Below are positions 1 through 5,797 of a stretch of DNA of 9,165 nt, one piece after another. Below the pieces are notes generated by a model that was given only the letters and a program-made list of their open reading frames with translations, did no database searches and was not told where the DNA came from. The translations under genes were made by a program, and so were the position numbers. The stretch lies in the NCBI GenBank assembly GCA_003524435.1, contig DQHP01000079.1:1-9165 (forward strand), given 5' to 3'. Numbering within the stretch: position 1 is the stretch's first letter; every line of letters begins with the position of its first letter. Origin of the DNA: Microbacterium sp. Lineage in GTDB: Bacteria; Actinomycetota; Actinomycetes; Actinomycetales; Microbacteriaceae.

Positions 1-209
1 GCACGAACCTGGTTGGCGCGTTCCAGCTGATCGCCCGAATGGTCGCCGACGGGCGCCGCGGCAGCGTGGTCACGTTGATCTGCGACGGCGGCGCGCGCTA
101 CGCAGGAACGCACTACAGCGACGACTGGGTGGCCGCGCAGGGGTGGGACCTCGCACCGCACCGTGCCCGCATGGATCAGTTCTTGGAGACCGGGGTCTGG
201 AACGACTGA
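1..209 (+). CDS. PLP-dependent cysteine synthase / cysteine desulfhydrase-like enzyme, C-terminal fragment
   Basis: The frame is open from base 3 to a TGA at 207-209, giving the last 68 residues; the N-terminus lies outside the window. The fragment begins TNLVGAFQLIARM and continues through SVVTLICDGGARYAG and HYSDDW. This resembles the C-terminal end of fold-type II PLP enzymes of the cysteine synthase family, where a GTN(L) stretch and a CD-G-RY segment followed by a D-W motif close the catalytic domain. In actinobacteria this branch includes Cds1-like L-cysteine desulfhydrases as well as true cysteine synthases, and the fragment cannot separate them. The catalytic lysine is not in the window. 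The next gene on the same strand begins 23 bases downstream but appears to have its own promoter. The family call is fairly secure; the exact reaction is not. Confidence 0.75.
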   Translation, partial: TNLVGAFQLIARMVADGRRGSVVTLICDGGARYAGTHYSDDWVAAQGWDLAPHRARMDQFLETGVWND

Positions 210-220
210 CCGCCCGCGAC

Positions 221-232
221 TACGCTGGCGCC
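221..232 (+). promoter_or_regulatory. Putative leaderless -10 element for the ACT-domain gene
   Basis: TACGCT at 221-226 fits the actinobacterial -10 pattern TANNNT and is followed by six bases and then ATG at 233, so transcription would begin at or next to the start codon. There is no Shine-Dalgarno in the preceding bases. The -35 region is weak (TGGAAC at 198-203 with a 17-base spacer). The same arrangement occurs upstream of rlmN in this window. It is inferred from spacing and motif only. Confidence 0.45.
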
Positions 233-736
233 ATGACCACTCTGATCCTCACCCTCGTCGGATCCGACCGTCCCGGGCTCGTCGCCGCTGTCGCCGATGT
301 CGTCGACGCCCACGGCGGCAACTGGGAGAACAGCCAGCTTGCCGAACTCGCCGGGGTCTTCGCCGGAGTCGTGCAGGTATCAGTGGCAGAAGACCGCGCG
401 AGCGAACTCACAACGACGCTTCAGGTGCTCGATGGTCTGACGGTTGCGGTGCATGCGGGGACCACAGCAACCGAATCTGCGTCGCAGCCAGTGTCGCTGC
501 AGATCCTCGGCAACGATCGACCCGGCATCGTGCGCGAGATCTCCAGCGTTCTCCGCACCCACCAGCTCAGCATCGACGATATGACCACGACGACGAGGGA
601 TGCTGCGATGGCCGGTGGCCGCCTGTTCGAGGCATCTGTCACCGCGGAGGTGCCAGCATCCGCCGACCTTGACGCACTACGCGCCGACCTTGAGCGCCTC
701 GCGACCGAGATTCAGGTCGACATCACGCTCGACTGA
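233..736 (+). CDS. Two-ACT-domain protein, GcvR-like
   Basis: A 167-residue cytoplasmic protein made of two tandem ACT domains, roughly residues 3-75 and 87-165. Each opens with the ligand-loop motif G-(S/N)-DRPG-(L/I)-V (residues 10-17 and 93-100). This layout matches the glycine cleavage system repressor family (GcvR). Such proteins bind small molecules, often amino acids, and act by protein contact, since they have no DNA-binding domain. In actinobacteria the partner is usually unknown, so a glycine-cleavage role is only a family-based guess. The start at ATG 233 is chosen over an upstream start at 143 because homology begins at MTTLILTLVGSDRPG, the upstream stretch overlaps the preceding gene's end, and a -10 box sits just before 233. 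The last 14 bases overlap the convergent DUF4407 gene. Confidence 0.85.
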   Translation: MTTLILTLVGSDRPGLVAAVADVVDAHGGNWENSQLAELAGVFAGVVQVSVAEDRASELTTTLQVLDGLTVAVHAGTTATESASQPVSLQILGNDRPGIVREISSVLRTHQLSIDDMTTTTRDAAMAGGRLFEASVTAEVPASADLDALRADLERLATEIQVDITLD

Positions 737-2177
737 CACCGCCTGCCGCGACAATATCCGCACGGTCACGGAAGCCCTCAGCCGTCACCCGATCAAGGCT
801 CACCTGCTTGCGGATCGCGGCAGCCTTCTCATACAGCGACGGGTCACCGTAGCTGGTGAGGACTTTCACGAGCACCGGCAACAACTCGATCATGAAGAAC
901 AGCGCGGCGATGAGCCAGTGCGCCCAGAGGATCGTCGGCTCCTTCTCCGAGAGCCGATTCAACCCACTGATCTGGCTGAGCAGGCCGACTGCGCCCGCAT
1001 TGCCCTGGGCCACCGAGTCAGCACGAGCGTTGTAGGCAGTGAGCGCTTGATCGTAACTGTCACGCGCAGCTGGCAGCTTTGACTTGGCCTCTTCGCGGTT
1101 CTGCGACTCGGAGTTGGACGTGTTCTCCTTCGCCGCGATGCCTGCGCTCTCAAGGTCGGCATTGGCGTCGCGCAGCTGTGCGGCGAGTGCGTCGTACGTC
1201 TGTTGCGCCTGGGCGAGCTGGGCCTGAGCAGCACCTGAGCTCGCTCCCTCGCCGTTCACTCCGGTACATCCAGGCACGGTTCCCGCGCCCTCCCCGGTCA
1301 GCTCGCACTGGTAAAGCGCACGCGCCTGATCAATGACGCCCTGCTGATCGGACATCTTGGTGGTCAAGTCATCGACCGTTGACTGGGCGGCTGATTCGCT
1401 CGCGGATGCCGAGTCGGTGCCGGCGACGATTCCTGTCGCTGCCTGATTCTCGAGTGTGTCAACTTTTTCGGATGCTGAATCGAGGGCGATACGCTCAGGT
1501 CCGCTCTCTAGCGCCTCCTGATCGGACTGCGCCTGGACGATATTGGTCGCCGCCACCTCGCGGTTGATGTCGTTGTGGAAGACCTGCAGCACAAGTGGCT
1601 CCGCCACCACGAAGCCGATGATCATGGCCATAATCACGCGGGGCAGGGCGAGACCGATGAGCTTGAAGATGTTCTTCGTCGAACCCATCGTCGAGGTGAG
1701 GAAGCGGTCGAGGTTGAAGATCACCAGCGCCCAGACGATCGCCAGCGGGACGGCCAGCCAGATGGCGGCCTGCACACCGGTCGTCAGGGCGAAGATCATG
1801 GAGATCGCCGATACGAGGGCGGTGCCAGCGAGGACGAAAAACATCTGCACGAAGCGCGGCGTCTCGCCGGGAACCCGGTCGAGGATCTCCCCGTCGGCGC
1901 CGCCGAGGATGGCGAGCGTCCGCCAGCATGACCCCGGGGTGTGCGGGCGGCGTGGTCGACGTGCGCGCTTCGGTTTCTCAGGTGCCACGGCGAGTGCGGG
2001 AACCGCGGATGCTTCGGGCGCAGCATCCGCCTCGATTGGTCGTGTCGCTGCTTCGGACTGTTCGGCTCGCGCTTCTTCGGTCAGTGCTTCTTCAGTCAGT
2101 GATGTGCCGACAAACGGATCAGCGGCCTCGGCACGGCCGGTGGGCTCGTAGTCGCGCAGGAAATCGAGGTCGTCCGT
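723..2177 (-). CDS. DUF4407 family membrane protein, probable ACG start
   Basis: Membrane protein of unknown function, 484 residues if read from ACG at 2177 and 421 if read from GTG at 1988. From the N-terminus of the long form there is an acidic Ala/Glu-rich cytoplasmic stretch (about 1-63), a basic patch KPKRARRPRR, and three hydrophobic segments near residues 110-132, 137-155 and 170-198. The second ends in the FNLDRF signature typical of DUF4407. Then comes a long Ala/Gln/Ser-rich region with coiled-coil character (about 200-410) that should lie outside the membrane, containing a possible disulfide pair (CELTGEGAGTVPGC, residues 291 and 304). A fourth membrane segment lies near 416-439, followed by a cytoplasmic tail. 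I favour the long form because the frame stays open with protein-like codon use up to a GAGAAGG Shine-Dalgarno four bases before ACG, it contains an in-frame 15-base repeat, and GTG 1988 lacks a ribosome site. No ATG, GTG or TTG occurs in frame upstream of 1988. The family call is good; the start is uncertain and the function unknown. Confidence 0.82.
   Translation of the reverse strand, partial: TDDLDFLRDYEPTGRAEAADPFVGTSLTEEALTEEARAEQSEAATRPIEADAAPEASAVPALAVAPEKPKRARRPRRPHTPGSCWRTLAILGGADGEILDRVPGETPRFVQMFFVLAGTALVSAISMIFALTTGVQAAIWLAVPLAIVWALVIFNLDRFLTSTMGSTKNIFKLIGLALPRVIMAMIIGFVVAEPLVLQVFHNDINREVAATNIVQAQSDQEALESGPERIALDSASEKVDTLENQAATGIVAGTDSASASESAAQSTVDDLTTKMSDQQGVIDQARALYQCELTGEGAGTVPGCTGVNGEGASSGAAQAQLAQAQQTYDALAAQLRDANADLESAGIAAKENTSNSESQNREEAKSKLPAARDSYDQALTAYNARADSVAQGNAGAVGLLSQISGLNRLSEKEPTILWAHWLIAALFFMIELLPVLVKVLTSYGDPSLYEKAAAIRKQVSLDRVTAEGFRDRADIVAAGGVSRA
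2071..2100. repeat. Tandem 15-base repeat inside the DUF4407 N-terminal region
   Basis: GCTTCTTCGGTCAGT (2071-2085) is followed directly by GCTTCTTCAGTCAGT (2086-2100), 14 of 15 bases identical. On the minus strand, in the DUF4407 frame, this encodes LTEEA twice. The five-codon period keeps the reading frame, which supports this stretch being translated although it lies upstream of the first conventional start codon. Confidence 0.85.
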
Positions 2178-2181
2178 GGAA

Positions 2182-2188
2182 CCTTCTC
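2182..2188 (-). promoter_or_regulatory. Shine-Dalgarno that points to an ACG start for the DUF4407 gene
   Basis: On the minus strand GAGAAGG (2188-2182) is followed by TTCC and then ACG at 2177-2175, which opens (ACG)-DDLDFLRDYEP. The in-frame stop TGA at 2189-2187 overlaps this ribosome site, so translation in this frame cannot begin further upstream. This is the only clear ribosome site near the beginning of the frame. The four-base spacing is somewhat short. Confidence 0.5.
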
Positions 2189-2236
2189 AGAGTCGCTTTC
2201 GAGCACGATCCGACCTTGCGAGTCGAACCTCCCGGG

Positions 2237-2265
2237 TTTATGAGCGGAATACGGCATCAGAACAA
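2237..2265 (-). promoter_or_regulatory. Candidate promoter for the DUF4407 gene
   Basis: Minus strand: a -35-like TTGTTC (2265-2260), a 17-base spacer and a -10-like CATAAA (2242-2237). It would start a transcript near 2230, about 53 bases before the ACG start and with room for the ribosome site at 2188-2182. The match to consensus is moderate (3/6 and 4/6), so this is only a candidate. Confidence 0.35.
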
Positions 2266-2295
2266 CCTACGAAAGGGCGGCTGTGGAAACGTTGC

Positions 2296-2322
2296 AAAAC
2301 TCCTGCATGGCGTTCACAGGAA
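2296..2322 (-). terminator. Weak candidate terminator downstream of the FadR-type gene
   Basis: Read on the minus strand, TTCCTG (2322-2317) can pair with CAGGAG (2305-2300) around an 11-base loop, including one G-U pair, and is followed by TTTT (2299-2296). It lies about 33 bases past the regulator's stop codon, where a terminator would be expected. The stem is short, so the call is tentative. The rest of 2178-2354 holds only the candidate promoter and ribosome site of the DUF4407 gene; I see no small gene in it. Confidence 0.3.
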
Positions 2323-2354
2323 TGTACTCAGACGGCGTGCGGCATGCGAGAAGG

Positions 2355-3041
2355 TCAGGATGTTGCAGGCGGCTGATGCTTGCGCAGCCAGAACTCGGTC
2401 TGAGCAACGTGACCCGCCGCAGCTGCGGACGACGCCACCGGATCCCGCGATGCGAGCCCTCGGAAAATCGCCCGGTGTCCGGCGTCAGAGAGGATCTTGA
2501 TCTCGGCGGCGTCTTCGGTGGAGAAGATCCGGTAGGCGCGAGAACGCGCGCGCAACACATCGAGCAGTGTGGCCAACGCGTCGTTTCCGGCCACCTGGGC
2601 GATCGCAGAGTGAAACTCGTTGTCTAGCTCAGACTGGCCTTCATCATCGGTCACACTTTCGAGGCGTGTCAGCAGGTGATCGAGCCTCACGATCGTCTCG
2701 TCGTCGATACGGGCCGCGGCAAGGCTTGCGGCATGAGCCTCCAGCGCACGGCGCAACTCGTAGAGTTCGATGATCGATTCCAACGGCAACAGGCCGACGG
2801 TAAGACTCAGCCCCCTGATGAGATCGGCCGCGTGCAGTTCCGAGACATAGCTGCCGGAGCCGTGCCTGGTGTCTATGACGCCGAGAGCCGAGAGCGTTCG
2901 GATCGCCTCGCGCAGCGGACCACGGGACACACCGAGACGCTCGCACAGTTCGCCTTCGCTAGGCAGGCGTGCACCGGGCTTCAAATCCCCATCGGCGATT
3001 AACGCCCGCAGCCCGTACAGCGCTGTCTCCATCGCACCCAT
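2355..3041 (-). CDS. GntR-family transcriptional regulator, FadR/FCD subfamily
   Basis: A 228-residue DNA-binding regulator. Residues about 4-67 form the GntR winged helix-turn-helix: GDLKPGARLPSEGELCERLGVSRGPLREAIRTL followed by the wing GVIDTRHGSGSYV. Residues about 85-220 form an all-helical FCD ligand-binding domain. The usual metal/ligand residues can be placed at D140 and H144 (DNEFH), H189 (DAGHRAIFRGL) and H211 (AGHVAQ). FCD regulators normally act as dimers and respond to small organic acids or related metabolites, releasing DNA on binding. The start is ATG 3041, with AGGAAG seven bases upstream. It is divergent from the aminotransferase/importer operon with 182 bases between the starts, so control of that operon and of itself is the natural reading. 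Ligand and direction of control are not visible in the sequence. Confidence 0.92.
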   Translation of the reverse strand: MGAMETALYGLRALIADGDLKPGARLPSEGELCERLGVSRGPLREAIRTLSALGVIDTRHGSGSYVSELHAADLIRGLSLTVGLLPLESIIELYELRRALEAHAASLAAARIDDETIVRLDHLLTRLESVTDDEGQSELDNEFHSAIAQVAGNDALATLLDVLRARSRAYRIFSTEDAAEIKILSDAGHRAIFRGLASRDPVASSAAAAGHVAQTEFWLRKHQPPATS

Positions 3042-3079
3042 TGGTCTGCTTCCTGTCGGCGAGGCGCCGCCGCCCCATG

Positions 3080-3109
3080 AATTTAGTCTCGCCGGTAAAT
3101 GTCTCTCAG
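3080..3109 (-). promoter_or_regulatory. Candidate promoter of the FadR-type regulator gene
   Basis: Minus strand: -10-like TAAATT (3085-3080) with a -35-like CTGAGA (3109-3104) and an 18-base spacer. It would give a leader of about 30 bases before ATG 3041. The -10 lies in the left arm of an inverted repeat ATTTA-N10-TAAAT (3081-3100). The -35 match is modest. Confidence 0.35.
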
Positions 3110-3114
3110 CACGA

Positions 3115-3127
3115 GTTGTATTACGAC
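3115..3127. promoter_or_regulatory. Operator-like dyad 2 for the FCD regulator
   Basis: GTTGT-ATT-ACGAC is an imperfect dyad (4 of 5 arm positions complementary) with the GT-N3-AC core typical of FadR-family operators. It lies just upstream of the candidate promoter of the regulator gene. It shares its left arm and spacer length with the dyad at 3178-3190, and the two centres (3121 and 3184) are 63 bases apart. Assignment to this regulator is inferred from family knowledge and position. Confidence 0.4.
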
Positions 3128-3177
3128 TTAGGTAAATATATGCGTAGCAGTCGCGATTTTCGGCACCTTATGGCAAA

Positions 3178-3190
3178 GTTGTGCAACAAG
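3178..3190. promoter_or_regulatory. Operator-like dyad 1 for the FCD regulator
   Basis: GTTGT-GCA-ACAAG contains the perfect dyad TTGT-GCA-ACAA (3179-3189), matching the TTGT-N3-ACAA form of operators bound by FadR/FCD regulators. It sits just upstream of the likely -10 box of the aminotransferase operon, so a bound protein would block RNA polymerase. A further GTTGT half-site follows at 3190-3194. Confidence 0.55.
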
Positions 3191-3197
3191 TTGTCCG

Positions 3198-3203
3198 TAT
3201 TCT
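3198..3203 (+). promoter_or_regulatory. Likely -10 box of the aminotransferase-importer operon
   Basis: TATTCT fits the actinobacterial TANNNT pattern. It predicts a transcript start near 3210 and a short leader containing the ribosome site ACGAGG (3215-3220) before ATG 3224. The -35 region at 17-18 bases (around 3174-3180) is poor. It overlaps or abuts the operator-like sequence. Confidence 0.45.
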
Positions 3204-3223
3204 GAATTCTCAAACGAGGCCCC

Positions 3224-4441
3224 ATGCCGCAGTCGCCCTCTACTCTCGCCCCGGTGCGCCTCACATCCGGCATGCGTGCGCGGGACGCTTGGCCTCTTGA
3301 TCCGGAGATCATTCACCTCAACCACGGCTCGTTCGGTGCTGTCCCCACTGCGGTCGTGGCACATCAAAACGCACTGCGCGCGCAGGCCGACCACAGTCCG
3401 GTTGGTTGGTTTCCTCGTATCGCAGAGTACGTCGCCGACGCTCGCACCCGCGTCGCACCGTTCGTTGGAGCCGCGACTGGCGACACCGCATTCGTCCCGA
3501 ACGCGTCCGCAGCGGCAACCATTGTCTACAACAGTCTCCAGCTAAACGCCGGCGATGAGATTCTCGTCACAGACCATGGCTACGGTGCCGTCACGATGGG
3601 GGCAGCCCGTCTCGCGCGCCGCTTTGGCGCCCACGTTCGCGCTGTACACGTCCCGCTGCTCGCGTCAGCCGAGGAGATCGTCGAGCGGTTCCGCACCGCT
3701 TTCACGGCGAACACCCGCCTTGTTGTCATCGATCAGATCACCTCCTCCACCGCGCGCGGGCTGCCGACGGCAGAGATCACCGCACTTGCTCATGAACACG
3801 GCATCCGCGTTCTCGTCGACGGCGCGCACGCGCCTGGACTCGTCAAAGACGCAGCCTTCGTCGGCGGCGGCGACTGGTGGTTTGGCAATCTGCACAAGTG
3901 GCCCTGCGCGCCGCGTGGCTCTGCGGTGTTGGTGACAAATGCTCCCGATCGGCAAGACCTCTGGCCGCTCATCGACTCGTGGGGCGCACCAGAGCCGTAC
4001 CCAGGGCGCTTCGACACCCAGGGCACAATCGATGCGACCACGTATCTCAGCACGCCTGCCGCCATCGACTTCATCGAACGGGAGTACACCTGGGAACGCA
4101 CGCGCGCCACGATGGGCGAACTCGCCGATCGTGGCGCCCGGATGATTGCCGATGCCATGCAGCCGCATGTCGAAGAGGACGCACTCGTTCACCTACCAGC
4201 ATCCGTCGACGCCATGCGTTTAATTCGCCTCCCCGACGGCCTGGGAAAAACTCGCGAAGAGGCCGACGCACTACGCATGACTCTGTTTGATCGCGTCGGA
4301 GTCGAGACCGCCTTCACCAGCTTCCAAGGCCGCGGCTACTACCGCCTTTCTGTCCATCTCTATACCGAGCTGAGTGACTTTGAGGCCTACGTCGAACGCT
4401 GCATCCCCGAGATTCTGCGCGCCGCGGCCGCAGCATCCTGA
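3224..4441 (+). CDS. Class V aminotransferase-fold PLP enzyme, isopenicillin N epimerase (CefD)-like
   Basis: A 405-residue fold-type I PLP enzyme of the class V group. Residues 32-40, LNHGSFGAV, match the N-terminal LN-GSFG motif of the isopenicillin N epimerase (CefD) branch. D199 in VDGAHAPG should contact the pyridine nitrogen of PLP. The HKW motif places the catalytic, Schiff-base lysine at K225, followed by CAPRGSAVL. Full domain length is present and nothing key is missing. CefD-like proteins are widespread in bacteria that make no beta-lactam, and here there is no penicillin-type cluster, so the true reaction (racemisation, transamination or lyase chemistry on an amino-bearing substrate) is open. 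ATG 3224 is preferred over ATG 3272 because of the GAGG four bases upstream. It is the first gene of the operon, 42 bases before the binding-protein gene with no terminator between, which suggests that it acts on the imported solute. Confidence 0.88.
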   Translation: MPQSPSTLAPVRLTSGMRARDAWPLDPEIIHLNHGSFGAVPTAVVAHQNALRAQADHSPVGWFPRIAEYVADARTRVAPFVGAATGDTAFVPNASAAATIVYNSLQLNAGDEILVTDHGYGAVTMGAARLARRFGAHVRAVHVPLLASAEEIVERFRTAFTANTRLVVIDQITSSTARGLPTAEITALAHEHGIRVLVDGAHAPGLVKDAAFVGGGDWWFGNLHKWPCAPRGSAVLVTNAPDRQDLWPLIDSWGAPEPYPGRFDTQGTIDATTYLSTPAAIDFIEREYTWERTRATMGELADRGARMIADAMQPHVEEDALVHLPASVDAMRLIRLPDGLGKTREEADALRMTLFDRVGVETAFTSFQGRGYYRLSVHLYTELSDFEAYVERCIPEILRAAAAAS

Positions 4442-4483
4442 CCGTTTTACCCACCGCACCACACACTACGAAAGAGGTACGTC

Positions 4484-5794
4484 ATGAAGCGCAATCGACT
4501 GACGAGCGCCGTTGGTCTGGGCACCGTCGCCCTACTGGGCCTAACCGCCTGCTCCGGAGGGAGCTCCGATTCATCCGATGGCGGCGACGTCGAGTTACAG
4601 ATGGTCGAGAGCCTGACAAACCCGGCGCGCACCGAGCTGCTACGCGGTCTTCTCGATGATTTCGAAGCTGAAAATCCAGGCGTCACCGTCAAGCTCGTCT
4701 CACCGCCCACCGAGCAGGCTGACCAGACAATCCAGCAGATGCTGCAGTCCGGCACCGGCGTCGATGTTCTTGAGGTGCGTGACATCACGGTCGGGCCGTT
4801 CTCGAACAACGGTTGGCTGTACGACATGACGGATGACCTGTCGAGCTGGGACGGCTGGGATGCTTTAACCGATAACGCGAAGGCCGCGGCTGAGGGCGAC
4901 GGTAAGAGCTATTTCGTGCCCTACGGCTTCTACGGCCTGTCGCTGTTCTACCGCACCGACCTCGTCGCCGACGCCGGCTTTGACGGCCCTCCCACGAGCT
5001 GGGAAGACCTGCTGGAGCAAGCATCCGCCATTCAAGATCCGGCGAACAACACCTACGGATATGCGTTCCGCGGCGGCCAGAACGGCAACACCAACGTCGT
5101 CGCCGCCATCGAGGCGTACGTCATCGACAACCTCGACACCGCTAACGCTTTCTTGATGGAAGACGGATCGACCATCTTCGCCGCCGATGAGGCGCAGGAT
5201 GCGGTCGACACCTACTTCGACCTGTTCAAGGAAGGATCCCCGCCCTCTGCTGTGTCATGGGGCTACCCCGAAATGGTGGCGGGCTTCACCAACGGTTCGA
5301 CGGCGTTCCTCCTGCAAGACCCTGAGGTCATCGCGACCGTGATGGAATCGAACCTCACCGAAGACCAGTGGGACACCGCACCGTTGCTGACCGGTCCGAG
5401 CGGCAAGGCTGCACAGCCGCTCGCGGTTGCTGGTTGGGGCGTTGCCGAGGCCAGCGGACACAAGGAAGAAGCCGTGAAGCTGATCGAGTATCTCTCCTCA
5501 GCTGAGCCTGCCACTGAGTTCGCACAGGCAAATAGCCTGGTACCGATCATCGCCGCAGCATCCGATGACGAGTTCTACTCCACCGGCCCGTGGACGAGCT
5601 ACGTCACCATGACCGAAGACCCCGAAACTTACGTCAACGTGCAGCAGCCGCGAGGTGTGAGCTGGTGGTCAGAGTGGATTCAGAAGTCCGACCAGGACGT
5701 GCAGAACGTACTCCTGGGCAACATGACAACCAGCGAGCTTCTTGACTCGTGGGACGCGTACTGGACTGAAAAGTACGCCAGCGAAGAGGGATAA
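4484..5794 (+). CDS. ABC importer extracellular substrate-binding lipoprotein (carbohydrate type, family 1)
   Basis: A 436-residue lipoprotein that would capture solute outside the membrane. It starts at ATG 4484 behind a good ribosome site (GAAAGAGG). The signal peptide has a basic start (MKRNR), a hydrophobic core and the lipobox LTAC with the lipidated cysteine at residue 23, followed by a Gly/Ser linker. The mature part has features of the MalE/UgpB-like family: a first beta-strand region VELQMVESLTNPARTELLRGLLDDFEAENPGVTVKLV, a GTGVDVLEV segment, SYFVPYGFYGLSLFYRTDL, and aromatic-rich stretches near the C-terminus (SWWSEW) that often line sugar-binding sites. The family takes mono- and oligosaccharides, polyols and glycerol phosphates; the ligand here is unknown. 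The stop lies three bases before the next gene, so the two are co-transcribed. Confidence 0.92.
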   Translation: MKRNRLTSAVGLGTVALLGLTACSGGSSDSSDGGDVELQMVESLTNPARTELLRGLLDDFEAENPGVTVKLVSPPTEQADQTIQQMLQSGTGVDVLEVRDITVGPFSNNGWLYDMTDDLSSWDGWDALTDNAKAAAEGDGKSYFVPYGFYGLSLFYRTDLVADAGFDGPPTSWEDLLEQASAIQDPANNTYGYAFRGGQNGNTNVVAAIEAYVIDNLDTANAFLMEDGSTIFAADEAQDAVDTYFDLFKEGSPPSAVSWGYPEMVAGFTNGSTAFLLQDPEVIATVMESNLTEDQWDTAPLLTGPSGKAAQPLAVAGWGVAEASGHKEEAVKLIEYLSSAEPATEFAQANSLVPIIAAASDDEFYSTGPWTSYVTMTEDPETYVNVQQPRGVSWWSEWIQKSDQDVQNVLLGNMTTSELLDSWDAYWTEKYASEEG

Positions 5795-5797
5795 CCC

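Noticed and set aside
143..232. N-terminal extension of the ACT-domain protein
   Set aside because: The upstream in-frame start lies within the preceding PLP-enzyme gene and the added residues do not look like ACT sequence; ATG 233 begins exactly at the domain.
1543..2151. + strand open frame of 202 codons opposite the DUF4407 gene
   Set aside because: It is the complement of the membrane-spanning region; the minus-strand frame carries the FNLDRF signature and a sensible topology.
2213..2250. tRNA-like stretch on the minus strand (CTCATAA followed by GGTTCGACTC)
   Set aside because: It looks like an anticodon loop and a T-loop, but the flanking bases do not form a five-base-pair T stem, an anticodon stem or an acceptor stem, and the two pieces are too close together for a tRNA. 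A promoter reading fits better.
3224..4441. Possible beta-lactam biosynthesis gene (isopenicillin N epimerase proper)
   Set aside because: No ACV synthetase, isopenicillin N synthase or expandase gene lies nearby, and the neighbours are an importer and an FCD regulator. CefD-like enzymes are common outside beta-lactam producers.
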